Assembly (NCBI GenBank): GCA_009777535.1
Contig: WRLP01000001.1
Location: forward strand, 143,951-207,950
Reading direction: 5' to 3'
DNA: 64,000 nt
From: Treponema sp.
Lineage (GTDB): Bacteria > Spirochaetota > Spirochaetia > Treponematales > Breznakiellaceae
A program made the position numbers and the translations under genes. The notes beneath the pieces are model-generated. The model had not been told where the DNA came from. It searched no databases and saw only the letters and a list, made by a program, of their open reading frames with translations. Every line of letters begins with the position of its first letter. Position 1 is the first letter of the stretch. Of the stretch, positions 9,278 through 19,018 are shown in pieces.

Positions 9278-10749
9278 AATTTTCCATCCGTAATTACTCC
9301 GCCCCTGCTTAAATCAAGAGCAATTACTTGCCCGTCGGGGTACTCGGCGCTGTCTTCTACAGTTATCATTATGCTGCCGAAAAGCTGGTTAAAGCACCCA
9401 GCACTCCCTTCAATTCTTTTTTCAACTCCAAGCAACTTACCAGTGTCGGCATTATATACCCTTACACCGTTCATGTGTGGTATAAAAACTTTGTTATCGT
9501 ATATAACAGGATTCGTACCAAGGGATTCTGATATTTTAGGTATAGCGCTCCATACCAAGCTGCCGTTTATTGCATTTATACAAAATATATTACGGGTATC
9601 CTTTTCTCCAAAGATATTTGAAGCTCTGGTTGTATAATATATATTATTTTTATAAAAAGTTGCATTCAAAAACCAGCTTGCCCCGTAATTCTTGTCTCTT
9701 GGGGTATCATTGTAAAATAGTATGTGATAAAGTTTATTGTAGTTTTTAATATCATAAGCCGCAATTGACATGCTTAAATAGTGCAATATATCATCTTTCA
9801 CAAAAAGTGAGTATCTTCCGGAACCACGATCATAAATATAATCTCTGTCTCCTCCAATTGAGTCATAAAAAACTTCTTTTTTTGTATTAATATCAATGCC
9901 GGCAAGCTCAACAGGAATTCCTGGATCAAACGTAATTGTATTGCAGTAAACAACATCATTATAGACAATTGGCCTTGAATGAATACGTCCGATAAATCGG
10001 CTCTGCCATATTATTTCAGGCTCCAGTAGTTGAATATTTGAATCAACAGATTTAGCGAATAAATCAATGTTAATCCGGGCTAGATAATAATCACTGCTAG
10101 TTATTATATTCCCAAAACCAAAATAAAAATAGTTTCCATACTCATAATAACCGGAAGTTACGCGCATATTTTCATTATTATAAACAATTTTAACTTGGGT
10201 CAACATGCTTCCATCAGTTTTATCAAAACACAGAATAATATTATCCTCAAGAAATGCATAAATATAATTGCCTTTAATTATTGGTGGATATAGGTTTACC
10301 TCATTAAAATAACCTGTACTCCAGACGGTTTTACCTGTTTCAGAATCGACTTTGTTAAGCCTAACAGTTGTAAAATCATTTTTCTGAAAATTATAAATAT
10401 ATATACCTTCTTCATCTGATGTTATTCTACTAACAAACGGTCTTGAAACGTCAGATTTCCATATAATTGGTATAATGTAATCAGATTCATCATAATTCAA
10501 ATCATTATCTGAAGTGTTGTTAATAATAATAGATGGGCAGGTACTAAACAAAATCAAAGATAATAATAAAAAGTTGCCCAGTAGTATTCTTCTCAATCGT
10601 TTTCTCCCAAATAAGGGTGCAAAAGGACTTTCTACAAACTCTCTGAATGGATTTGCCGCACCTGAGCCGTTAGGGTCGCGGCACGAAATAAAACCGGATA
10701 ACATTACCAGAATACTGGTAATGTTAAATAAAATGACCTTACTCCTCAT
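9274..10749 (-). CDS. PQQ/WD-like beta-propeller lipoprotein
   Basis: About 491 residues from the ATG at 10749 (GAGGTG upstream). The body has PQQ-binding-like propeller repeats: KVDSETGKTVWSTG, IICFDKTDGS-type turns, INAINGSLVWSAIP, VYNADTGKLLG. Such proteins (BamB-like) are envelope scaffolds or binding proteins. The N-terminus is odd: a first signal peptide with lipobox GFISC is followed ~25 residues later by a second basic-hydrophobic segment ending FSTC. A TTG at 10596 preceded by GGGAG would start translation directly at the second one. Either start gives a lipoprotein. Partner and ligand unknown. Confidence 0.65.
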   Translation of the reverse strand: MRSKVILFNITSILVMLSGFISCRDPNGSGAANPFREFVESPFAPLFGRKRLRRILLGNFLLLSLILFSTCPSIIINNTSDNDLNYDESDYIIPIIWKSDVSRPFVSRITSDEEGIYIYNFQKNDFTTVRLNKVDSETGKTVWSTGYFNEVNLYPPIIKGNYIYAFLEDNIILCFDKTDGSMLTQVKIVYNNENMRVTSGYYEYGNYFYFGFGNIITSSDYYLARINIDLFAKSVDSNIQLLEPEIIWQSRFIGRIHSRPIVYNDVVYCNTITFDPGIPVELAGIDINTKKEVFYDSIGGDRDYIYDRGSGRYSLFVKDDILHYLSMSIAAYDIKNYNKLYHILFYNDTPRDKNYGASWFLNATFYKNNIYYTTRASNIFGEKDTRNIFCINAINGSLVWSAIPKISESLGTNPVIYDNKVFIPHMNGVRVYNADTGKLLGVEKRIEGSAGCFNQLFGSIMITVEDSAEYPDGQVIALDLSRGGVITDGKL

Positions 10750-10936
10750 AACTGCACCTCTAAAAACTGTCGATGTCAATAACAATATAATATTATCCTT
10801 ACTAAGAAACAATAAAAAAAATTTCTACATATTATTTTTCAAATGTCTTCGATAGTATCACTTTGTTTTTAATATTAATAATATTATATTGGCTATAAGA
10901 GTATTTACTGATTTATGATAATTTGGAAGAATTCTG

Positions 10937-11140
10937 ATGTTAATTGAGCAAAAGCTGAAATATATGGATTATTTTTCGGTTTTTACACTGATAGCGGCTT
11001 TGTTTTTACCTTTTGTTGCCTGTGTTAGCCCTGCCGATGGTACAAATGATGCACCCAGGGAAATACCTGATCCGCCCTGGAGAGCAATAACGTTTTTTTT
11101 CAAAAAATTTGCATCGCCCCTTTGGTTCTCCTATAATTAA
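10937..11140 (+). CDS. putative 67-residue lipoprotein
   Basis: A short frame with a hydrophobic leader ending LPFVAC, so Cys is about residue 29. About 38 residues follow, Pro-rich and then aromatic (IPDPPWRAITFFFKKF). GGAAG lies about eight bases before the ATG, and the stop is 20 bases before the response regulator start. No family recognised. It could be a genuine small lipoprotein or chance coding in an AT-rich spacer. Confidence 0.3.
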   Translation: MLIEQKLKYMDYFSVFTLIAALFLPFVACVSPADGTNDAPREIPDPPWRAITFFFKKFASPLWFSYN

Positions 11141-11159
11141 TGGCAGGGGTAATGTAAAA

Positions 11160-11936
11160 ATGAAAATGAGAGAACGGCTTCGCGGTATTCCCGATTTGAT
11201 TTTGACCAAACGGCTCCAGATGATGAGTAATATCCAGTTGGATGCTTATACAGCCTTATTATATTCATTTGTGGATAGTTTTCCTGCCCTGGAAGCGGAA
11301 ATAAAAACCGCTATGGAGGCAAAAGACTTTAAGTCTGTTACCAGGCACCTTACCAGGCTGCAGGAAATACTCATTTCCATCCATGCCGATGAACTGGCCG
11401 ATGAGTGCTGGAAGCGTTTGAACAACTTTGACGAAGAAAGACCCGATAAAATTGAAACCTACGTTTCCTTTTTGTTGTCGACTCTGAATGCCCTGTCTAT
11501 TGATATACAGTTGGCATTTTATAAAGAGGAAGACGAAAGTCTGCCGGTTCCATCGGGCTGTCTGGATAAAGAGGCAAATACGGTTAAAACCATATTGGCT
11601 GTGGACGACGATGCCTATAGTTTGGACATTTTCAAGACCGCTTTGAAAAACGTTTCATGTAAAATAATCGGCGCTACCTCCGGTATAAGCGCCCTGGGTG
11701 TATTAAATAACCTAAAACCTGCTTTATTTGTTTTAGATATTGAAATGCCGGGCATGAATGGAATCGAGCTTGCTGCCGAAATAAGGACACACGGACAAAA
11801 CGCTCCCATTATGTTCATAACCGGCAAGTCGTCAAAAGAATATGTACAAAAATGCATGCAAGCCGGCGCGTCGGATTTCATTATAAAACCCATAAACCCG
11901 CAAGACGCCGCCAAAAGAATACAAAGATTTCTTTAA
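11160..11936 (+). CDS. response regulator with N-terminal helical domain
   Basis: 258 residues from the ATG at 11160 (AGGGG upstream; an in-frame ATG at 11109 lacks a ribosome site). The C-terminal receiver domain (about 142-258) is intact: acidic pocket LAVDDD (149-151), phospho-acceptor D193 in VLDIEMPGMNG, Thr in FITGKS and Lys in IIKPINP. The N-terminal ~130 residues are helical and vaguely HPt-like, but no HXXKG histidine is seen. There is no DNA-binding or enzymatic output, so it probably works by protein interaction or phosphorelay. An orphan C-terminal-like fragment follows directly. Confidence 0.75.
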   Translation: MKMRERLRGIPDLILTKRLQMMSNIQLDAYTALLYSFVDSFPALEAEIKTAMEAKDFKSVTRHLTRLQEILISIHADELADECWKRLNNFDEERPDKIETYVSFLLSTLNALSIDIQLAFYKEEDESLPVPSGCLDKEANTVKTILAVDDDAYSLDIFKTALKNVSCKIIGATSGISALGVLNNLKPALFVLDIEMPGMNGIELAAEIRTHGQNAPIMFITGKSSKEYVQKCMQAGASDFIIKPINPQDAAKRIQRFL

Positions 11937-11949
11937 ATATTTTTCCTGA

Positions 11950-12105
11950 ACAAAACTCGGCAGTTTTCAGGATAAAAGACTCTGGCATAGTATCCCAGAG
12001 GTAAACGGGCTGCTGCAAAATGCGCAGGCAGCGCTAAAGAATTATGACTACGACGGTGCAAAGGAATTGCTGGAAAAGGTTTTTGGCAAACGGCAAAATT
12101 TCTAA
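11950..12105 (+). pseudogene. orphan C-terminal fragment, possibly of a signalling protein
   Basis: After a TGA at 11947 this frame stays open to the TAA at 12103 and encodes an amphipathic helical tail (NAQAALKNYDYDGAKELLEK, then VFGKRQNF). The composition looks like the last helices of an HPt-type or sensor-kinase protein. There is no start codon or ribosome site. The likely reading is a leftover from a deletion next to the response regulator gene; its end overlaps the convergent barrel gene. Confidence 0.4.
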
Positions 12106-13589
12106 AACGAGTACTTTACGGCCAGTCTGACAAAACTGTTTTCTAAATATTGACCCAATTCGCCCTTGCCGCTGCCAGCGAAAATGCCGGCTGAGGCTTC
12201 GGCCCTTACATCGTTTATTGTCCATGCAACAGACGGAACAATGTGGCAGTCATTGTCTTCTATGCCCCAGATACTTATCAGTTTGCAATCCAGTTTTTCC
12301 CGGAAGAATTGTTTTGATACTTGCATAATAAGCCTTGTGGAAGTGAAATCCGTGCCGCCCTCGCAGTCCATTGCCGGGTTTTTATTTATTTTATTGTTAA
12401 AAATCCTGATAGTTTCGTTACACTGAATATTAACATTGATGTCCCAAATAATGTCGCGGTCAAAACCGAACGACCAGGCAATGAAGGGGTTTTTTACCGC
12501 GCCGTCATCGCCGGAAAAATCATCTGTTATGTGATAGGCAAATTCCGCCCTGGCGTTAAAGCCGCCGATAACCTGCGCCCAGTCAATGCCAAGCTGATGG
12601 TACCGGTTGTATTCAATGCGGGTAAGGTCCATGCTGCCCGGATCGAAGGGCAGCCCCTGCATATAGCTGCTAACCATATTCTCCAAAAATTTATCAACGC
12701 CGGCGGCATAAACAGAGGGGCGGAACATGTTCCCGTAGAAATACTGTGCTCCCATATCGGCTGCCCCGATTGTTGTTGTAAAGCGCAGGCCGCTCTGGAA
12801 GTAATCAAGGCCGCTGGTATCCGGCATCTGAGGCGCGGGGCTTGGGTAATTATTTTTAACATTGTTAAACATATTTATAATTTGTGAGGCATAGGATGCC
12901 GGAAAGCTTTCCAGGGCCCTGTCCAGTATTCCGCCGGAGATAACCCCTTCCATATCTGAAAACTGTGATGGAACCCAGCGGCCGCTCTGCGCGAAACGGT
13001 GTCCCTGAAAATTGGGGATAAATACTGTTTCTATTTTTGTAAAATCGCCTGTGTTAAGGGAAAGGTGAAGCATCGGTCTTGCGATCTTCATCGCCCTGGA
13101 ATCGGTCAGGTTTGTCAGATCAGAGTAATCAAGGGGGTTTGCCATATCCAGCGGCCCCGGACTGAACATTCTTCCCCAGCTCAGTTTTATTAACCCAGCC
13201 TCGATATTAAGACTGCCCAAAAAGGCGCGTACAAAGGCTTCATTCAATAATAGGGGAGCATGCCCCGCATCAGGGCCACCGTTTCGCAGTTCTTCAAAAG
13301 AGCGGGACGAAAGGTTCAAATCGACAAAGACATCTGCGCTTGTTCCCTCTGCGGTAAAATTAATATTGGCGCCCAGCATGTCCAGGGCATGGAAACCTTG
13401 TGCTTTTTCCCCGCCGTTAAAGTCGTAAACATACAGAAGCATGCCCGCTTCGATACTTCCGCCGGCTTTCAGTGTAAAGGGGAGAGCGGATTCTCCTGCG
13501 CCCGTGCTTTCATCATCAAAACCAAAACCGAAGTCCTGCGCAAAGCAAAAAACCGGCAGCAGCAGCAAAAGTAGCGACAGACGCCTCAT
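12102..13589 (-). CDS. outer-membrane beta-barrel protein of an RND export operon
   Basis: 495 residues. The signal peptide LLLLLPVFCFAQ is followed by DFGFGFDDE, then alternating hydrophobic/aromatic strands typical of a porin-like barrel, ending in a terminal Phe (LAVKYSF). EAGLIKLSWGRMFSPGPLDMANPLDY resembles DUF1302-type barrels. The start overlaps the stop of the LolA-like gene by four bases, so barrel, periplasmic carrier and RND permease form one operon. It probably completes an envelope-spanning export route for a lipid or lipoprotein-like substrate. The motif after its signal peptide recurs in the RND partner. Confidence 0.72.
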   Translation of the reverse strand: MRRLSLLLLLLPVFCFAQDFGFGFDDESTGAGESALPFTLKAGGSIEAGMLLYVYDFNGGEKAQGFHALDMLGANINFTAEGTSADVFVDLNLSSRSFEELRNGGPDAGHAPLLLNEAFVRAFLGSLNIEAGLIKLSWGRMFSPGPLDMANPLDYSDLTNLTDSRAMKIARPMLHLSLNTGDFTKIETVFIPNFQGHRFAQSGRWVPSQFSDMEGVISGGILDRALESFPASYASQIINMFNNVKNNYPSPAPQMPDTSGLDYFQSGLRFTTTIGAADMGAQYFYGNMFRPSVYAAGVDKFLENMVSSYMQGLPFDPGSMDLTRIEYNRYHQLGIDWAQVIGGFNARAEFAYHITDDFSGDDGAVKNPFIAWSFGFDRDIIWDINVNIQCNETIRIFNNKINKNPAMDCEGGTDFTSTRLIMQVSKQFFREKLDCKLISIWGIEDNDCHIVPSVAWTINDVRAEASAGIFAGSGKGELGQYLENSFVRLAVKYSF

Positions 13590-14362
13590 CTGGTTCTCCC
13601 TGTTCTGAGGAATTCGCGGGTAAAAACTGTTTCGGGTATCGGATTGTCGTATTCAATTCTTTCGACATTCAGGGTTGTTGATGTATTTTCTGCAAGGGTG
13701 GTCATTTTGGTAGACATTATTGTAAGGCGCCCCTGCATTTCCTGTAATTTTAGGATTTCCAGGAGCTTCACCAAAACGCCGTTTCTGTTGTAAAGCTCCA
13801 CCTTCATTGTCACCGAGTTTTCCCTGTTTATCCATTGAATCATTTTTGAATACTGATAGGAGCTGTCTTTTGGAACAGACTGTATCACATAACAAGGTTC
13901 GCCATTGTAGGTTTCTTCGCGCAGCAGTGTATGTGTGTCTAAATCCGCTCGCCGGTTGGAGGAAGAAATATCATCGTTGGAAAAATCCGTTCCCTGAAAA
14001 CTCCTGGAACCGTCCGCCGCAGCAATCCTGTTTGGCTCGCCGCCCAGGGAAGGCAGGTATATCCAGCGGTCGTCGGGGCTGCCGGGGTTTTCCATGGTAA
14101 GAAAACGCACACCCCTTACAGAAGCAGGCTCCTGGAACACGATTACAGTCCTGTGCCCCCTGGGACCTTCCTTGGAATATTGATCAATCAGCCGCTCTGT
14201 AACCGATCCGTTTCTGTCCTGGATAAGCATTCTGCTCCTTGTCGAAGTAGTATCTGTTTTAATGCGATCTCTTGAAGCACGTACAATCGCCAGAGCATCC
14301 TGGGAAAAGGCGGACGCAGCCATAATGCAAAAGAAAAATAAAAACGCCATGTTTCTTTTCAT
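13586..14362 (-). CDS. LolA-like outer membrane lipoprotein-sorting protein
   Basis: 258 residues. The signal peptide ends AASAFSQ and is followed by the LolA_like (COG2834/PF17131) pattern: RSRMLIQDRNGSVTERLIDQY, VIVFQEPASVRGVRFL, DDRWIYLPSLG and DFSNDDIS. Members are periplasmic half-barrel carriers for lipidic cargo and are usually encoded beside MmpL-type RND transporters, as here. It overlaps the barrel gene by four bases and lies 12 bases after the RND gene. Confidence 0.85.
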   Translation of the reverse strand: MKRNMAFLFFFCIMAASAFSQDALAIVRASRDRIKTDTTSTRSRMLIQDRNGSVTERLIDQYSKEGPRGHRTVIVFQEPASVRGVRFLTMENPGSPDDRWIYLPSLGGEPNRIAAADGSRSFQGTDFSNDDISSSNRRADLDTHTLLREETYNGEPCYVIQSVPKDSSYQYSKMIQWINRENSVTMKVELYNRNGVLVKLLEILKLQEMQGRLTIMSTKMTTLAENTSTTLNVERIEYDNPIPETVFTREFLRTGRTR

Positions 14363-14374
14363 CTTTTTCTCCTG

Positions 14375-16978
14375 TTATTTTATCACAACAAACTTTGGTT
14401 TTAATAATACCAGAAGCGCCGGCAGTACCGTAACGCTTACAAGGGAGCTGGAAAGCATGGTCATCGCTATAAGCAGCCCCAAATCCACCATCATGTTAAA
14501 CCTGGAAAAAAGCAGTACAGCAAAGCCGGCTCCTACCGAAACCGCGTTTATGATGATGGCCTTCCCCGAACTTAAAAAGGTACGCCGCAGGAAGTCCGCT
14601 CCGGCGGATAGCGCCGCCTCCCTTTTGAACGCTTCCAGATAATGAATCGTATAGTCGATCCCGACTCCTATGGAAACGCTTGCCACCATTGATGTGCCAA
14701 GGTTCAGCTTGATTCCTGCAAAGCCCATTACGGCAAAATTGAGCAGTATGGAAATTGAAAGCGGGGCGATGCCTATGCAGCCGGCAATGAATGACCTGTT
14801 TGAAACTGCGACAATCAGAAAAACACAGATAATCGAAACAAAAACAGAAGTAAGCTGGGAACGAACAATATGATCGTTTAACGATCCTTCGACCAAAGTG
14901 GTGCCGCCGACAGTTGTTTTAATATTCGCCGGCACATGGGCTTCCAGATAACGGTCGATATCATTCAGGATTTTTCTCGAATCGTCCATTCCCAGTGTGC
15001 GAAGCTGTACCGTGGATTTTATTGTGGTGGGCTCCAGCGGGTCGTTCGCGTAGCTTTCGATGCCGCCGGAAAGCAGTACCAGATAATTGGAAACAAGCCG
15101 CTGTAAATCTTCCCGGGTTTTTCTGCCGTAGCGGGCAGGGTCTGCGGGTATTTCATAATAGGCCGCGCCCTGATAGTTAAGCTGGCGTTTTAACTCTCTT
15201 ACAAGATCGTTAGCGCTCATGGAGCGGGATAAACTTCCTGCATTTTCAAAAAGCTCGATGAGTTCCGCCTGTGTTAGGGCTTCCGGTTCGGCAGAAACGC
15301 TGTGGGCAGGTTCGAAATCATCCCAAGCCCCGCTTTCCCCAAAATCGTCCCATAACGGGCTGTCTTCAAAATCCGCAAAGCCGAAGCCGAAATCATCAAA
15401 AAATGAGTCTTCGTAATCTTCCTGAACCGGCAGCCCTGCCGGATCGGCATCGGCATTAAAAACCTGGTTAATGCGCTTAACAAGATCGGTAAAGCCCATC
15501 ACCTTGCCTGCATTGGGGACTTTTGTGTACAGATATGTTCCAAGGCCGTCGAGGGCGGACAGTGTATCGGGGTGCAGCAGTGCTTCGCTCGTATCGGCCT
15601 GAAATACCACACTGACAACCTTCGAACCGCCGAAATTCTGTCTTATAAAGCTGTCCGATTTGTATATATCCGTATCCGGCTTAAAATATTCGACCATTGC
15701 ATTATCGCTGACGATCTTTGTAAGGCCGTAAACTGAAACAAGGACGGCACAGGCGGCAATAAAAAGCACGATTTTCCGCCTGCCGGAGATTCTTACAAGC
15801 GTATCCGCAAGCGCATCGTCCATGCGGCCTTTCTGTTCTTCCAGGCTCTTAATTTTTTTCGGCCCCCTGATAATTAACAGGGACGGAATTAGCGTTATTG
15901 CAACCGTAAAGGAAGCCAAAATACCAAGGCTGGAAAAAATGCCGAATTCCCTGATTGGAGTAACGGTGGTAAAACACAGTGAAAAAAAACCGACAAAGGT
16001 TGTAAGCGCCGCAAGAAAAACCGGCTTGCCTATTTTTCGCACTACGCCAAGAACCGCGCGCGCGTGTTCTTGGCGGCTCAATTCGTTCTGCCCCATGTCG
16101 TGCAGGTAATGGGTAACAACATGAATTCCGTAGGCACTGCCTACGGCGACCAGGATTACAGGCAGCACCGTGGTTATAACAGAAAGTTTTATCCCGAAAA
16201 TTGGCATGGCGCCTACTGACCAGATAACTGCTATAAGCACGGTTAGCAGGGGCAGGACAACGGGCGTAAAGCTTCTGAAAGAGAAGAACAGTACCGCAAG
16301 CACAACGATGATCACCAGGGGAACAAGCAGCCTTAGGTCGGCGCTGATCGATTCGTTTATCGCGGCGCTGATCACAGGCATTCCCGTAACATATACTTCG
16401 CCCAGATCGGAAAAAAACGCCTTTGCCATGTCCCTAATTTGCAGATAACTCGCGCTTACCTCCGGAAGGCCGGCTTCATCGGATTTAATGCTTAAAGGTA
16501 TAAGTATTTGGGTAGCGGAAAAATCATCGGAAATAAGCGCGCGCTCGTACAATTCCCAGGAAAGCAGCCTGTTTTTCAGTTCGGTGATTTCTGCCGGAGT
16601 GCCGGCGAAATCAATGCCTACAAGGCTTTCCACTACAATGGCGCCGTCTCTGCGGCAGATGTAATCGGCATTCACCAGAGAAACAACTTCTTTTACAATA
16701 GGGATTTTTTCGATTTCTTCGTTAAAGAGCCTTATACGATCCAGAAACTCCTTTTCAAAAACCGTACTGTATTCTCTTTGCAAGCCCACCAGGATGAAGA
16801 ACGAACTGCCGAATGTATCATCTATCCATCTTGAAGTAGCCAGGGCAGGATCGTTTTCCGGCACAAAGCGCAGGTTATTGTTATCAAGTTCCGCCCTGGG
16901 CAGCCAGCATGCGAAAAACACCGTAATAAGTGCGATTGCCGCCACTATCAGCCAGGGCTTTTTGTAAAATTTTTCCAT
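14375..16978 (-). CDS. RND-superfamily transporter (MmpL/patched-like)
   Basis: About 867 residues from the ATG at 16978, preceded by GGCGGAAAG; upstream in-frame ATGs at 17008 and 17080 lack ribosome sites. There are two repeated halves, each with a TM helix, a large periplasmic loop and about five TM helices. GSAYGIHVVTHYLHD and GVGIDYTIHYLEAFKRE are the proton-relay-type TM4/TM10 segments with Asp/His. The second loop holds an unusual Asp/Phe-rich insert near residues 520-560 (DDFGFGFADFEDS, WDDFGESGAWDDFE). It is likely a proton-driven exporter of lipids or lipid-linked cargo to the LolA-like carrier. Confidence 0.85.
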   Translation of the reverse strand: MEKFYKKPWLIVAAIALITVFFACWLPRAELDNNNLRFVPENDPALATSRWIDDTFGSSFFILVGLQREYSTVFEKEFLDRIRLFNEEIEKIPIVKEVVSLVNADYICRRDGAIVVESLVGIDFAGTPAEITELKNRLLSWELYERALISDDFSATQILIPLSIKSDEAGLPEVSASYLQIRDMAKAFFSDLGEVYVTGMPVISAAINESISADLRLLVPLVIIVVLAVLFFSFRSFTPVVLPLLTVLIAVIWSVGAMPIFGIKLSVITTVLPVILVAVGSAYGIHVVTHYLHDMGQNELSRQEHARAVLGVVRKIGKPVFLAALTTFVGFFSLCFTTVTPIREFGIFSSLGILASFTVAITLIPSLLIIRGPKKIKSLEEQKGRMDDALADTLVRISGRRKIVLFIAACAVLVSVYGLTKIVSDNAMVEYFKPDTDIYKSDSFIRQNFGGSKVVSVVFQADTSEALLHPDTLSALDGLGTYLYTKVPNAGKVMGFTDLVKRINQVFNADADPAGLPVQEDYEDSFFDDFGFGFADFEDSPLWDDFGESGAWDDFEPAHSVSAEPEALTQAELIELFENAGSLSRSMSANDLVRELKRQLNYQGAAYYEIPADPARYGRKTREDLQRLVSNYLVLLSGGIESYANDPLEPTTIKSTVQLRTLGMDDSRKILNDIDRYLEAHVPANIKTTVGGTTLVEGSLNDHIVRSQLTSVFVSIICVFLIVAVSNRSFIAGCIGIAPLSISILLNFAVMGFAGIKLNLGTSMVASVSIGVGIDYTIHYLEAFKREAALSAGADFLRRTFLSSGKAIIINAVSVGAGFAVLLFSRFNMMVDLGLLIAMTMLSSSLVSVTVLPALLVLLKPKFVVIK

Positions 16979-17099
16979 AAGTCTTTCCGCCTGCCTTAAT
17001 AACTTCATTTTAATGGAACATGAAAAACTGGACAAGTTGCCGCCCGGCGTGATAATTAAAACCCTGCAACTGAAAAACAAATATCGGGTCTCAATTTAT

Positions 17100-17777
17100 A
17101 TGAGTATTGTAAAAAAATCAAATATTACTGCAACCGCTCCATTTTATACAATTGGCGAAGAAATAGCTAATTCGATTCTTCATGGTATTGGTACACTTGG
17201 TGCAATAACTGGCCTTGTGCTGCTGAGTCTTAAAACAAACGGTTTACTTAGTTACAAGAGGGCGGGCGGCATGGATATTGCCGCTGCGGTTCTGTTTGCA
17301 TCAACCATGATTGGAATGTTTTTAATTTCAACCCTGTATCATGCAATACAGCACCGAGGCGCCAAAAACATATTACGCAGGCTGGATCATTCGGTAATAT
17401 TTATTTTTATCGCCGGAACCTATACGCCGCACTGTTTAAGCGGCTTAAGGGGTGCATGGGGCTGGAGTCTTTTTGGGGCTGAATGGGCCTTGGCCTTCCT
17501 CGGCATAACGCTAAATATTCTGGATAACAAGGCTCTTAAAAAAGTGGAAGTAGCCGCGTATATTGCCATGGGCTGGGCAATTATAGTTGGCTTCGTTCCA
17601 TTACTTCGCTCTGTCCCCGTTAAAATCATTATCCTGCTTGTCGCCGGCGGAGCGGCATATACTTTGGGAACCATCTGGTATCGCATGAAAAGCACCCGTT
17701 TTACCCATGTTATCTGGCATTTCTTTGTAATAATCGGAGCTGTATGCCACTGGTTTTCCGTTTGGTATTTGCATTAA
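17100..17777 (+). CDS. hemolysin III/TrhA family membrane protein (PAQR superfamily)
   Basis: 225 residues from the ATG at 17100. An in-frame ATG at 17013 would add 29 residues unlike the family and overlap the divergent promoter space. There are seven hydrophobic helices. Conserved metal-site motifs are present: STLYHAIQH, RLDHSVIFIFIAGTYTP and HVIWHFFVIIGAVCHW. PAQR-type bacterial proteins are linked to membrane fluidity and energy homeostasis; lysis is not their established role. No strong ribosome site is visible at either start. Confidence 0.82.
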   Translation: MSIVKKSNITATAPFYTIGEEIANSILHGIGTLGAITGLVLLSLKTNGLLSYKRAGGMDIAAAVLFASTMIGMFLISTLYHAIQHRGAKNILRRLDHSVIFIFIAGTYTPHCLSGLRGAWGWSLFGAEWALAFLGITLNILDNKALKKVEVAAYIAMGWAIIVGFVPLLRSVPVKIIILLVAGGAAYTLGTIWYRMKSTRFTHVIWHFFVIIGAVCHWFSVWYLH

Positions 17778-17869
17778 AGCGTCCTATATATTCTATCGTT
17801 TATAATAACAATGAAATTTCTCTGATTGGATTAATGATACCGCCAAGAAATTTATCGCTATATAAAACA

Positions 17870-17898
17870 TTGATAAAATGAGTTCATTACTGTATAAT
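17870..17898 (+). promoter_or_regulatory. sigma70 promoter of the chemoreceptor gene
   Basis: TTGATA (17870-17875), a 17-base spacer and TATAAT (17893-17898), 22 bases before the GTG start. The near-consensus elements and exact spacing make this a strong call. Confidence 0.75.
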
Positions 17899-17920
17899 GT
17901 CTGACTGAAAGGGGCAGTAT

Positions 17921-19018
17921 GTGTTAGGTTTTAAGCAAAAGAAAGTCGAGAAAGAAAACAAGCCTGAAAGTGTTCAAATGAAAGAACAAATAGCAAAAAT
18001 TACGGCCAAAATGGAGAAAGAGACGCAGCATCTGGGTAATTCTTTCATGGAATTGCTGGAAACGCTGGCGCAATCAATGGATAGCTTCGATTACATGGAT
18101 AAAACCATGCTTTCACTTGTATCTAAAGCAATAAACCACGTTATATCACTAAAAGATATTATAAGGGATACGAAACAAATTTCCGGCATCATTAATGAGC
18201 TGGATGAACGTATAGAAAACCAGGTTGCGGCGGTTTCCCAGACGTCTGCCTCGATAGAAGAAATGATATCCAGTATTAAATCTGTTACGGCCATTTTAAT
18301 CAAAAACAGTGCGTCCATGGAAAACCTTGTAGACGCCTCCCGTGTCGGAAATGAAAGTATACAAAAAATATGGGGTATTATGCAGGAGCTGGAAAAAGAT
18401 TCGGACAGCCTTATGGATGCCAATAAGATAATCCAAACCATAGCAACTCAGACAAATCTGCTTGCGATGAACGCAGCCATAGAAGCGGCTCATGCGGGTA
18501 ACGTAGGCAAAGGTTTTGCCGTTGTGGCGGATGAAATACGCAAGTTAGCGGAAAATTCGGCTGTTCAGGGAAAAACCATCAACAAGTCTCTTTCCGATCT
18601 GAAGAAGCAAATACAAAGTGCGACTGATTTTACGGAAAAATCACAAAAACAGTTTAATCAAATTGTCAGCATGGCAGAAGATGTGCAGAATCAGGAAGCT
18701 GTAATACGAAACGCCATGACGGAGCATGAATCCGGAAGCGGCCAAATATTGGAAGCTACAAACCATATTAATGGTATTACAGGTGATATACGCAGCAATT
18801 TTGGGATTATAAAAACATCCGGCACTGCAATTGTAAATGAGACGGAAAATCTGGACAATGAAATGGCCAAAATGAGCGGGGAAATCAATGCCCTTATGGG
18901 CGAGCTGGAAGATTTGAACACCGGGCTTCACGGCATTAATGCAATCGGCATATCTGATAAAGAGCTGGTAAAAAATATTGAGACTGAGTTGAACGAATGG
19001 AGGAAATATGCAATTTAA
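17921..19018 (+). CDS. soluble methyl-accepting chemotaxis protein
   Basis: 365 residues from a GTG with AAGGGG upstream. There are no membrane helices, so it is a cytoplasmic receptor. The N-terminal ~90 residues are helical. The signalling coiled coil follows, with its conserved hairpin tip ([20 protein letters not shown], then [15 protein letters not shown]) at about 183-220. No PAS, heme or C-terminal CheR-tether motif is seen. The stop lies inside the next gene (11-base overlap), so the sensory input may come from that partner protein. Confidence 0.88.
   Translation: MLGFKQKKVEKENKPESVQMKEQIAKITAKMEKETQHLGNSFMELLETLAQSMDSFDYMDKTMLSLVSKAINHVISLKDIIRDTKQISGIINELDERIENQVAAVSQTSASIEEMISSIKSVTAILIKNSASMENLVDASRVGNESIQKIWGIMQELEKDSDSLMDANKIIQTIATQTNLLAMNAAIEAAHAGNVGKGFAVVADEIRKLAENSAVQGKTINKSLSDLKKQIQSATDFTEKSQKQFNQIVSMAEDVQNQEAVIRNAMTEHESGSGQILEATNHINGITGDIRSNFGIIKTSGTAIVNETENLDNEMAKMSGEINALMGELEDLNTGLHGINAIGISDKELVKNIETELNEWRKYAI

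Noticed and set aside
17013..17099. Upstream ATG extending the hemolysin III-like protein by 29 residues
   Set aside because: The added residues do not match the family, there is no ribosome site, and the start would overlap the 5' region of the divergent RND gene.
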